This document shows positions 23,238-30,524 of a stretch of 39,639 bases of DNA, in pieces. Under the pieces are notes generated by a model. That model did not search any database. It was not told the origin of the DNA and was given only the letters and a program-made list of their open reading frames with translations. This DNA is from DASZGI01 sp035938995 (GTDB taxonomy: Bacteria; Actinomycetota; Actinomycetes; Streptomycetales; Catenulisporaceae): contig NZ_DASZGI010000339.1 of NCBI RefSeq assembly GCF_035938995.1, positions 1 through 39,639 on the forward strand, in the 5' to 3' direction. The position numbers and the translations under genes were made by a program. The number at the start of each line of letters is the position of its first letter. Position 1 is the first letter of the stretch.

Positions 23238-24089
23238 TCAGCCGAGCCAGAAGTCGAGCAGCACCTTCGCGGTGGCCTCGGGCTGCTGGGTGTTCGGCGA
23301 GTGCCCCGCGTCGGGGATCGCGGCGAACCGGGCGTTGAGGCGTTCGGCGGTGGCCCGCTGTAGTTCGGCTGGCCAGACGTCCTCGTCCAGGCCGGTGACC
23401 ACCAGGCAGGGCAGGTTCGCAGTGACCAGCAGAGCCCTGAGTTCCTCGGTGCGGTCGGGTTCGTCGAGCAGGCTTCGGGCCATCGACCGCAGCGATGCCG
23501 GATCGTTGGCGAGCCACCGCTTGAGTAGGAAGGCTTGCACCTCGGGATCCGGATGCCGATTGACCGGCTCCATGTCGTGGATCTGCTGGAGCGTCAGTTC
23601 CTGCGAGGCGGCGAGGAAGAGTTCGGTGCGTGCTCGGGCCGCGTCGATCACCCCGGCCGGTCCTGAGCAGAGCAGGGTGACGGACCGAAGATCCGACGGC
23701 ACGTCGCCGCCGAGGAGCGCCTCGCGCACCGCGTGTCCACCGAACGAGTGACCGAGCAGGTGGATCGGACCGCCGTCGGCGACCAGACCGAGTACCGACC
23801 TGATGTCCGCGCCGAAGGCTTCGACACTGTAGCCGCCGGGGTCGGGTAGACCGGGCGACTCGTACTGGCCGCGCAGGTCGAGCGCGAACGCCCGGACTCC
23901 TGCGGCTGCGAGCGGTTCGAGCAGCGGGAGGAAGTCCTCCTTCGAGCCGGTGAAACCCGGCACCAGCACCGCGGTGGCTACCACCGGCCCCTCCGGCCGA
24001 CCCTCAAGAGCGGCCAGGGGACCAGTGGACACCTCCAGATCGGTGCGCCGGGCGCAGCGCGGTATCGCTATGGATTCCGGGACGGACAC
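23238..24089 (-). CDS. Alpha/beta hydrolase downstream of the DEAD helicase
   Basis: 283 residues. Seen: VLVPGFTGSKEDFLPLLEPLA, FALDLRGQYESPG, IHLLGHSFGGHAVREALL (nucleophile Ser in GHSFGG), LVVTGLDEDVWP (acid) and DAGHSPNTQQPEA (His), a complete catalytic triad. Substrate unknown; homologues adjoin the helicase gene in streptomycetes. GTG 24089 is the likely start, 35 bp after the helicase stop, so the two probably form one transcript. It is convergent with marC. Confidence 0.88.
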   Translation of the reverse strand: MSVPESIAIPRCARRTDLEVSTGPLAALEGRPEGPVVATAVLVPGFTGSKEDFLPLLEPLAAAGVRAFALDLRGQYESPGLPDPGGYSVEAFGADIRSVLGLVADGGPIHLLGHSFGGHAVREALLGGDVPSDLRSVTLLCSGPAGVIDAARARTELFLAASQELTLQQIHDMEPVNRHPDPEVQAFLLKRWLANDPASLRSMARSLLDEPDRTEELRALLVTANLPCLVVTGLDEDVWPAELQRATAERLNARFAAIPDAGHSPNTQQPEATAKVLLDFWLG

Positions 24090-24123
24090 GGTGCGCTCGG
24101 GCCTTCCGCTCGCGGTGCGCCGA

Positions 24124-26298
24124 CTATCCGGCCGGCTTCTCGTCTGACGCGTCCGACGGGGCGGGGGACTGCGCCGCGGAGTTCTTGCGGCTCCGGGTCC
24201 GGGCGCGCGGCGGACGCACCTGAGTGCGACGCGGGTTCGCCACTGGGCCGACGTTGAGCTCCTCGTCCTCGCCGCTGGCCGGAGCCTCGTGCTGCGTGTC
24301 CTCAGCGGTGCTTGGCGCGGCGGCCTTGCGGGTCCGGGTCCGCTTGCGCGCCGGTGCGGCTGACGTCTCGTGAGCCGTCTCCGCGTCCGCGCCGCTCGGC
24401 TCGCCTTCGCCCGCCGCGGGCTGCTGCTCTAGCGAGTTCGCCGGAGCAGGCACTGTGGCCACTGGCGGGTGGGCGAGCGCGCCGGACTCCAGCTTCACGC
24501 TGCGGCCGGGGCGGGCGGGCGGCACGGCCGTCTTGCGAGTGCGTGCGCGCCGACGCGGCGCGGCCTCAACCGCGGCGTCCGCCATCGCGACTGCGCTGAC
24601 CGGGGCCTCGTCGACTACGAGGGTGTCATTTTCAGTCGGCAGGGAAGCCGCGCCGTCCGTCTCCGCACTGCCCGCGCCGACCTTCGTACCGCCGCGGGTA
24701 CGAGTGCGCTGACGCGGTGTGCGCGCCGGCCGCTCTACCTTCGCAACCGCCGGTGTGTCCTTGGCGCCTCGGCGAGTACCGGGCCTGGCCTGGCGGCCCC
24801 GGCCGGTCTCGCCGAGGTCCTCGAGCATTTCGGCGTCGAGGCCCTCGCGCACCCGCTCCTGACGCGGCAGCACACCCTTGATGCCCTCGGGGATGCCGAG
24901 GTCGGCATAAAGCTGCGGCGAGGTGGAGTACGTCTCGGGGAGCTCGGGGAACGGCAGCGCCAGCGCCTTGTTGATCAGCTGCCAGCGCGGCACCTCGTCC
25001 CAGTCGACCAGGGTGATCGCGATGCCGGTCGCGCCGGCCCGGCCGGTGCGGCCGATCCGGTGCGTGTAGACCTTCTCGTCCTCGGGGCACTGGAAGTTGA
25101 TCACGTGTGTGACGCCCTCGACGTCGATCCCGCGCGCGGCCACGTCAGTGGCCACCAGCACGTCGATCTTGCCGTTGCGGAACGCGCGCAGCGCCTGCTC
25201 CCGGGCGCCCTGTCCGAGGTCTCCGTGCACCGCCGCGACGGCGAAGTGCCGGTCCTCCAGCTCCTCGGCGATCTTCGCGACCGTCCGCTTGGTCCGGGCG
25301 AAGATCATCGTCAGCCCGCGGCCCTCGGCCTGCAGGATGCGCGCCAGCATCTCCACCTTGTCCAGCGAGTGGGCGCGGTAGACGAACTGGGTGATGGCGC
25401 GCACCGTGGTGCCGGCGTCGTGCGGGTCGGCGGCGCGGATGTGCGTCGGCTTGGTCATGTACTGCCGGGCCAGCGAGATCACCTGGCCGGGCATGGTCGC
25501 CGAGAACAGCATCGTCTGCCGCTGGGCGGGCAGCTGCCCGATGATCCGCTCCACGTCGGGCAGGAAGCCGAGGTCGAGCATCTCGTCGGCCTCGTCGAGC
25601 ACGAGGGTGCGCACCCGGTCCAGGGACAGGTGACCCTGACGGCTGAGGTCCAGCAGGCGGCCGGGGGTGCCGACGGCGATGTCGATGCCGGCGCGCAGCG
25701 CGGAGACCTGCGGCTCGTAGGCGCGGCCGCCGTAGAGCGCGTGCACTCGGATCGCCCGCACCTTTCCGGCGGCGAGCAGATCGTTGGTCACCTGGACCGC
25801 CAGCTCCCGGGTCGGCACGACGACGAGCGCCTGCGGGGTGCCGTTCGCGGGGGCGAGCCCGCCGGCCGGGCCGGAGCCAGAGCGGCCGCGGCGACGGCGC
25901 GAGCCGCTCTTCGCGGGCGCCGCGCTCGGGGTGGCCTGCGCGGGGATCTCCGCGGCGGCGGGGTCGGGGTCGGTGCCGGGTCCGGCCACCCGCTGGAGCA
26001 TGGGGATGCCGAACGCGAGGGTCTTGCCGGTGCCCGTCTTGGCCTGGCCGATCACGTCGGACCCGGCCAGCGCCACCGGGATGGTGGAGGTCTGGATCGG
26101 GAACGGGACCGTGATGCCGAGCGCGTCGAGCGCCTCCACCGTCTCCGGTAGGACGCCGAGGTCGGCGAAGCTGCGGGGCGGGGCGGCGGCCGCGTCGATG
26201 GCGGTCGGCGCCCCGGTCGGTGCCGCGTCCGCGGCAGCCTCAGGGGTATCGGTGTCGGCAGCGGCGCTGCCCTGGATCGAATTCGTGCGGATGCTGAT
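24124..26298 (-). CDS. DEAD-box RNA helicase (RhlE/CshA-like) with basic C-terminal tail
   Basis: About 724 residues from the proposed start. Q motif SFADLGVLPETVEALDALG...PFPIQ, motif I AKTGTGKT, PTRELAVQV, TPGRLLDL, motif II DEAD, SATMPG, ATDVAARGID and HRIGRTGRAG are all present, so it is an active-type helicase of RNA metabolism. A Gly/Arg/Ala insert (GSRRRRGRSG) splits motifs I and Ia. The last 270 residues are low-complexity with recurrent basic blocks (RRRARTRK, RKRTRTRK, RARTRSRK) that should bind RNA. Start is odd: the first ATG/GTG in frame, GTG 26139, cuts off the Q-motif Phe, and no ATG, GTG or TTG lies upstream before a stop at 26434. ATC 26298 has AGAGG 8 nt upstream and is my choice. 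Confidence 0.85.
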   Translation of the reverse strand: MSIRTNSIQGSAAADTDTPEAAADAAPTGAPTAIDAAAAPPRSFADLGVLPETVEALDALGITVPFPIQTSTIPVALAGSDVIGQAKTGTGKTLAFGIPMLQRVAGPGTDPDPAAAEIPAQATPSAAPAKSGSRRRRGRSGSGPAGGLAPANGTPQALVVVPTRELAVQVTNDLLAAGKVRAIRVHALYGGRAYEPQVSALRAGIDIAVGTPGRLLDLSRQGHLSLDRVRTLVLDEADEMLDLGFLPDVERIIGQLPAQRQTMLFSATMPGQVISLARQYMTKPTHIRAADPHDAGTTVRAITQFVYRAHSLDKVEMLARILQAEGRGLTMIFARTKRTVAKIAEELEDRHFAVAAVHGDLGQGAREQALRAFRNGKIDVLVATDVAARGIDVEGVTHVINFQCPEDEKVYTHRIGRTGRAGATGIAITLVDWDEVPRWQLINKALALPFPELPETYSTSPQLYADLGIPEGIKGVLPRQERVREGLDAEMLEDLGETGRGRQARPGTRRGAKDTPAVAKVERPARTPRQRTRTRGGTKVGAGSAETDGAASLPTENDTLVVDEAPVSAVAMADAAVEAAPRRRARTRKTAVPPARPGRSVKLESGALAHPPVATVPAPANSLEQQPAAGEGEPSGADAETAHETSAAPARKRTRTRKAAAPSTAEDTQHEAPASGEDEELNVGPVANPRRTQVRPPRARTRSRKNSAAQSPAPSDASDEKPAG

Positions 26299-26665
26299 GG
26301 TCTTGACCTCTTCGTCCTCGTCGACGGCGCGGGCGTCCCAGGAAACCGGTGGTCGCCACCGGTTCTGCCTCGGCGGGTCGCGGACTTGGCGCCGCGGTTG
26401 CCGAAACCGGGATTCGGCCGGGGAGCGCGGGGATCAGCCGACCTCGGGCGCGGGGCCCGGGACGGATCCGCCGGGCGGCTTCCCAGCCGCTCGCAAGGGC
26501 CGCTGCCGTCGTCTTAAGGGGCGGGCCGTGCGGTCGGAGCCGATCGGGGTGCTATTCGGCCGACCGGGCATCCTGTGCGATCCGAAGGTCACTCGACCGT
26601 CGGATACTACTGTCAAGTCACCATGTTACCAGGCGGTCAGACAGCGATCGAGTACGCTGCGTTAT

Positions 26666-27238
26666 GTGCCCGATCACACTCCCGACCGCGCGGCCGACGC
26701 GCCCCTCGCCGCGGCCGCGTATGCCGCGCTTGCCGAGCTGGAACGGGTCAACGAGCTGACCGCGAGCGCTCCTGATCTGTCCGAGCGGATGGCGATCGCC
26801 GACGCTGCGGCGCGTCGCTACGCGGTGTACCGCGCGGCGTTGGCCAAGCTCGGCGGCGAGGCACCTAACGAGACGATGGCCCGGGTGACGGGAGCGATCG
26901 ACGACGCCCGGCTGCGCACCCGGACGGCCGAATGGTGGGAGGGAGTTGCCGCGGCGAGTCTGAGCACCTCGCTCTCCGACGAGCTGTTCGCGGCGGTGAC
27001 CAGGGAAGACGGGGACAAGACCGACGCCGCGGGCCCTTCGTGGGCTGATCGGCGGCTGGACGGCGCGGTGCGCTCGGACCCCGTGCTCGCCGCGCGGCTG
27101 TCGCTGTGGAGCCGCCGCCTGGTCGGCGAGGCGATCGTGCTGGCGCGGGAGTTCGGCGGCGACCTGTATCCGGAGATCGCGGCCCAGCTCGCGAGCGAGC
27201 ACGCGCGGCGGATGGCGGCGCTCGGTCTGTCGGAGTAG
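26666..27238 (+). CDS. Ferritin-like fold protein
   Basis: 190 residues, all helical. It belongs by position (next to the DEAD helicase, as Rv3210c) and pattern to the actinobacterial ferritin-like family related to MiaE. Seen: AYAALAELERVNELTASAPDLSERMAIADAAARRY, TAEWWEGVAAASLSTSLSDELFAAV, ARLSLWSRRLVGEAIVLAREF and SEHARRMAALGL. The E..H metal pair expected in helix 2 seems lost (ARRYAVY), so di-iron binding is doubtful. GTG 26666 has no ribosome site. TACGCT (26652-26657) ends 8 nt before it, suggesting a leaderless transcript. Divergent from the helicase. Earlier in-frame sequence is antisense to the helicase and not coding. Confidence 0.8.
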   Translation: MPDHTPDRAADAPLAAAAYAALAELERVNELTASAPDLSERMAIADAAARRYAVYRAALAKLGGEAPNETMARVTGAIDDARLRTRTAEWWEGVAAASLSTSLSDELFAAVTREDGDKTDAAGPSWADRRLDGAVRSDPVLAARLSLWSRRLVGEAIVLAREFGGDLYPEIAAQLASEHARRMAALGLSE

Positions 27239-27245
27239 TGGATCA

Positions 27246-27273
27246 GGCGAGCGGTTAACCAGATCGCTGCGCC
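27246..27273. terminator. Hairpin between convergent genes
   Basis: GGCGAGCG (27246-27253) pairs with CGCTGCGCC (27265-27273), with one bulged G and an 11-nt loop. It lies between the ferritin-like gene (plus) and the small membrane protein gene (minus, stop at 27275). Confidence 0.45.
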
Positions 27274-27274
27274 T

Positions 27275-27541
27275 CTAGCGTGGCAGTCGGCGTGATCGGG
27301 CGTAGAGCGCGTAGGCGCCGACGACGAGGACGGCGGTGATCGTCGCGACCGCCCGCTGAGTGTCCGGGAAGCCGGCGCCGAACACCAGCCGCGTCGCATA
27401 CCCGACTCCAACCGCGCCCGCGATACCCAGGACGGCCGCGACGAGCCAGGGAGGCGAAGGGCGGCCCGAGGCGACGAACGCACCGAGACCGCCCGCCGCC
27501 AGTCCCAGCACGGCCAGCCACTCCAGGTCCGAAGCAGACAC
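27275..27541 (-). CDS. Small membrane protein of unknown function
   Basis: 88 residues with three predicted membrane segments: WLAVLGLAAGGLGAFVASG, WLVAAVLGIAGAVGVGYA and AVATITAVLVVGAYALYA, ending in a basic YARSRRLPR. The GTG 27541 start gives a short acidic N-terminus (SASDLE). It lies downstream of DUF3107 in the same direction. No family is recognised; being all-hydrophobic with GC-rich codons it is probably real. Confidence 0.65.
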   Translation of the reverse strand: MSASDLEWLAVLGLAAGGLGAFVASGRPSPPWLVAAVLGIAGAVGVGYATRLVFGAGFPDTQRAVATITAVLVVGAYALYARSRRLPR

Positions 27542-27625
27542 GAATCACGACGCTACGCCGGTTTCCGGGCTGCCGCGCGGCGGCGCCGTCCTCTGTGGCG
27601 TGCGCGGATTGCGGTGCGGCGCGGA

Positions 27626-27853
27626 CTACAGGGCTCCGAAGCCGACCCGGCGCGAGGTCGGCTCGCCGATCTCGACATAGGCGAGCCGGTCGGTCGGCAC
27701 GATGATCTTGCGGCCCTTCTCGTCGCTCAGCACCAGCAGGCTGTTCTTGCCGGTGAGCGCGGCGGAAATGGTCTTCTCCGCCTCCTCGGCGCTCAGATCC
27801 GACTCCAGAGACAGCTCGCGCGCCGCGTGCTGCACGCCGATCTTGATCTCCAC
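27626..27853 (-). CDS. DUF3107 family protein (TB9.4-like)
   Basis: 75 residues, typical family length. It begins (V)EIKIGVQHAARELSLESD and has GKNSLLVLSDEKGRK, then VPTDRLAYVEIGEP, RRVGFGAL at the end, all diagnostic. Function is unknown; in M. tuberculosis the homologue (Rv3208A) is encoded next to FasR, as here. GTG 27853 follows GGAGGG (27866-27861) at 7 nt, so the longer open frame upstream is not the start. It lies 129 bp downstream of the TetR regulator, same strand. Confidence 0.93.
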   Translation of the reverse strand: MEIKIGVQHAARELSLESDLSAEEAEKTISAALTGKNSLLVLSDEKGRKIIVPTDRLAYVEIGEPTSRRVGFGAL

Positions 27854-27982
27854 GGTGGTTCCCTCCACGTCAGCGAAAAGCTCACGCTCAGCGTACGTGG
27901 TCGCGCTCATGGATGCGGACAGCGACGGTGAGCCGCGCTGACGCGGACAAGCCGACGGGCCAGCCGTATCGAGCGAGCGCCG

Positions 27983-28615
27983 TCACAGGTGCGGGAAGCC
28001 CGCGATCCCGCGCCACGCCAGCTGCGAGATCAACCGGGTCGCCACGTCGCGCGGGACCGGCATCCCGGCCGTCAGCCAGTAGCGGGCGGTGACCTGCGAG
28101 ATGCCGGTCAGCCCGATCGCCAGCACCATCGCCTCCTCGGTGCCGAGGCCGGTGTCGTCCGCGATCACCGTGCTGATCAGCTTCGCGCAGTCCAGCTCGA
28201 CGCGGTTGACCCGCTCGCGTACGGCCGGTTCGTTCGTGAGGTCCGACTCGAACACCAGCCGGAACGCGCCGCTCTCGTGCTCGACGAAGTGGAAGTATGC
28301 CTCCATCGTCGCCGCGACCCGCAGCTTGTTGTCCGTCGTCGAGGTCAGCGCCGTGCGCACCGAGCTGAGCAGAGCCTCGCACTGCTGGTCGAGCAGCGCC
28401 AGGTAGAGGTCGAGCTTGCCGGGGAAGTGCTGGTACAGCACCGGCTTGGAAACCCCGGCGCGGTCCGCGATGTCGTCCATCGCGGCGGCGTGGTACCCCT
28501 GGGCGACGAAGACTTCCTGCGCGGCCCCGAGCAGTTGGGTGCGGCGCGCCAGCCGGGGGAGCCGGGCCGACCGCGGGCGGTCGTCGGCGGAGTAGAGCGT
28601 GTCGGCTGCAGTCAC
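27983..28615 (-). CDS. TetR-family regulator, FasR-like
   Basis: 210 residues. The N-terminal DNA-binding helix-turn-helix reads RRTQLLGAAQEVFVAQGYHAAAMDDIADRAGVSKPVLYQHFPGKLDLYLALL, closely resembling mycobacterial FasR (Rv3208). The C-terminal ligand domain continues with TTDNKLRVAATMEAYFHFVEHESGAFRLVFESD and GLTGISQVTARYW. FasR senses long-chain acyl-CoA and controls fatty-acid synthesis genes in M. tuberculosis. The surrounding order (moeZ, small protein, regulator, DUF3107, ferritin-like, helicase) matches mycobacteria, which supports orthology. The start is GTG 28615. Operator-like copy E lies 43-58 bp upstream, suggesting autoregulation and that this protein may bind the other four copies; that link is inference. 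Confidence 0.9.
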   Translation of the reverse strand: MTAADTLYSADDRPRSARLPRLARRTQLLGAAQEVFVAQGYHAAAMDDIADRAGVSKPVLYQHFPGKLDLYLALLDQQCEALLSSVRTALTSTTDNKLRVAATMEAYFHFVEHESGAFRLVFESDLTNEPAVRERVNRVELDCAKLISTVIADDTGLGTEEAMVLAIGLTGISQVTARYWLTAGMPVPRDVATRLISQLAWRGIAGFPHL

Positions 28616-28657
28616 GATGCCTCAGTCAGTTGCTCGGTGAACCAGGTCACATCGCAT

Positions 28658-28673
28658 CCTACGCGCCAGTAAC
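28658..28673. promoter_or_regulatory. Shared 16-bp operator-like motif, copy E (FasR-like gene)
   Basis: CCTACGCGCCAGTAAC, reading GTTACTGGCGCGTAGG on the regulator's coding strand, 43 bp upstream of its GTG. The right half CCAGTAAC is identical to copy D. Confidence 0.65.
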
Positions 28674-28709
28674 CTGCTTAGACCAGGCAATCGCCGCGGA
28701 CGCGTGGGT

Positions 28710-28907
28710 TCACCGGTACTCGTCCTCGTCGACCGGGACGGGAACGGCCTGCTCAACGGCGTCCGCCGGATCGACTTCCAGCGGCAGCGACTCCCCGAAC
28801 GCCGGGTCCCGCAGCGCGGCCTCGCCCTCCTGGTCGAGCGCCCGCGACTGCTCGGCGGCGTCGGCCTCCGACGCCTCGCGCTCTTCGGGAAAGCCCTGTT
28901 CCGCCAT
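28710..28907 (-). CDS. Small acidic protein with repeated AD-A-EQ motif
   Basis: 65 residues, strongly acidic: MAEQGFPEEREASEADAAEQ, then LDQEGEAALRDPAFGES, VDPADAVEQAVPVPV and a DEDEYR end. The EADAAEQ/PADAVEQ repeat and the acidic Asp/Glu-Tyr-Arg tail match a small conserved actinobacterial protein I recognise only as hypothetical. ATG 28907 has AAGGGG about 5 nt upstream. It sits between the regulator and moeZ, divergent from moeZ and in the same direction as the regulator. No domain or localisation can be given. Confidence 0.75.
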   Translation of the reverse strand: MAEQGFPEEREASEADAAEQSRALDQEGEAALRDPAFGESLPLEVDPADAVEQAVPVPVDEDEYR

Positions 28908-29051
28908 GCCTGCCCCTTCTCGCCGTGGGATTGCGGCCCTAATCGACGACTTTACGCCGATCTCACCCTGCGGTCCCCATTTCGGGAATGGCCGACAGCG
29001 TGGCACGGTTACCCCGATCAAATGACTTCGAACACGAGTGAGGGGACGGCT

Positions 29052-30245
29052 GTGTCCGCAGCGACCGAAAAGCTGCCTCCGCTGGTCGAGCCGGCCGGCG
29101 AGCTGACCGTCGACGAGGTGCGCCGCTACTCGCGCCACCTGATCATCCCGGACGTCGCGATGGACGGCCAGAAGCGGCTGAAGAACTCCAAGGTGCTGTG
29201 TGTGGGCGCCGGAGGTCTCGGCTCCCCGGCCCTCATGTACCTGGCCGCGGCGGGCGTCGGCACCCTCGGCGTCATCGACTTCGACACGGTGGACGAGTCG
29301 AACCTCCAGCGGCAGATCATCCACGGCCAGTCGGACATCGGCCGGTCCAAGGCCGAATCGGCCCGCGACTCGGTGCGCGAGATCAACCCCTACGTGGAGG
29401 TGCGGCTGCACGAGGAGCGGCTGGACTCCTCGAACGTGATGGAGATCTTCGCCCAGTACGACCTGATCGTGGACGGCACCGACAACTTCGCCACCCGCTA
29501 CCTCGTCAACGACGCCTGCGTGTTGCTGAACAAGCCGTACGTGTGGGGCTCGATCTACCGGTTCGACGGCCAGGCCTCGGTCTTCTGGTCCGAGTACGGT
29601 CCCTGCTACCGCTGCCTCTACCCGGAGCCCCCGCCGCCCGGCATGGTGCCCTCGTGCGCCGAGGGCGGCGTCTTGGGCGTGCTGTGCGGATCGATCGGCG
29701 CGGTGCAGGTCACCGAGGCGATCAAGCTGCTGACCGGCATCGGCGAGCCGCTGGTCGGACGCCTGATGATCTACGACGCCCTGGAGATGAGCTACCGCAC
29801 GGTCAAGGTGCGCAAGGACCCGGAATGCGCGGTCTGCGGCAAGAACCCGACGGTGACCGAGCTGATCGACTACGAGGCATTCTGCGGCGCGGTCTCCGAG
29901 GAGGCGATCGAGGCGGCGAAGGACTCGACGATCACCCCGCGCACCCTCAAGCAGTGGATCGACGACGGCGAGAGCATCGCCATCATCGACGTGCGCGAGC
30001 CGGCCGAGTACGAGATCGTGTCCATCCCCGGCTCGACGCTCATCCCGAAGAACGAGTTCATCATGGGCGAGGCGCTGGCCAAGCTGCCCCAGGACAAGCG
30101 GATCGTGCTGCACTGCAAGTCGGGCGTGCGCTCGGCGGAGTGCCTGGCGATCGTGAAGGCCGCGGGTTTCTCGGACGCCGTGCACCTCGGTTCCGGCGTG
30201 GTCGGCTGGGTCAACCAGATTGAGCCGCAGAAGCCGATCTACTAG
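29052..30245 (+). CDS. moeZ: Adenylyltransferase/sulfurtransferase MoeZ
   Basis: 397 residues. The N-terminal E1-like ThiF/MoeB domain reads RYSRHLIIPDVAMDGQKRL, VGAGGLGSPALMYLAAAGVG (nucleotide loop), ESNLQRQIIH, DGTDNFATRYLVND and GPCYRCLYP with a later CAVCGK (zinc Cys pairs). A C-terminal rhodanese domain follows (from about 290: IIDVREPAEYEIVSIPGS, LHCKSGVRSAE with the sulfur-carrying Cys). It activates C-termini of sulfur carrier proteins (MoaD, CysO, ThiS type) and passes sulfur for molybdopterin, cysteine and thiamine synthesis. GTG 29052 follows GAGGGGA at 6 nt; an in-frame ATG at 29022 has no ribosome site. A strong hairpin ends the gene. Confidence 0.95.
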   Translation: MSAATEKLPPLVEPAGELTVDEVRRYSRHLIIPDVAMDGQKRLKNSKVLCVGAGGLGSPALMYLAAAGVGTLGVIDFDTVDESNLQRQIIHGQSDIGRSKAESARDSVREINPYVEVRLHEERLDSSNVMEIFAQYDLIVDGTDNFATRYLVNDACVLLNKPYVWGSIYRFDGQASVFWSEYGPCYRCLYPEPPPPGMVPSCAEGGVLGVLCGSIGAVQVTEAIKLLTGIGEPLVGRLMIYDALEMSYRTVKVRKDPECAVCGKNPTVTELIDYEAFCGAVSEEAIEAAKDSTITPRTLKQWIDDGESIAIIDVREPAEYEIVSIPGSTLIPKNEFIMGEALAKLPQDKRIVLHCKSGVRSAECLAIVKAAGFSDAVHLGSGVVGWVNQIEPQKPIY

Positions 30246-30291
30246 CGGGCCATGGGGCCGACGCCGCGCACGCGTCGCCCTGTGGCCTCAA

Positions 30292-30326
30292 CCAGCCGCC
30301 GCGACAGTCCTCTGTCCGGCGGCTGG
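30292..30326 (+). terminator. Terminator-like hairpin after moeZ
   Basis: CCAGCCGCC (30292-30300) pairs with GGCGGCTGG (30318-30326), and inside GACAG-TCCT-CTGTC forms a second stem. The structure is 47 bp after the moeZ stop, with no T-tract. Nothing else is recognised in 30246-30524; the next gene is convergent. Confidence 0.6.
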
Positions 30327-30524
30327 CCTGTCTCCGGGCGATTCCCCAGGGCCGGCTTCACACGCGTATTGTCCCTGGGTGAACTGCGGCGTGGGCAGTG
30401 TTGCGTATCCCCGGCTCCCGCACGCATCCACCTTTGAGCCGGCTGGCCCGTCTCCTGCCCCAGCGAGTTTGCACAGCGGCTCTCTTTCCCCGCACGAGAA
30501 CCCGCTGGTCATATGACCGGGTCG

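Noticed and set aside
26625..26640. GTTACCAGGCGGTCAG as a sixth copy of the shared operator
   Set aside because: Only one half matches and the centre differs at several positions; the adjacent ferritin-like and helicase genes do not fit the acyl-CoA theme.
30246..30524. Short open frames after moeZ
   Set aside because: No ribosome sites, poor third-position GC bias and overlap with the terminator hairpin.
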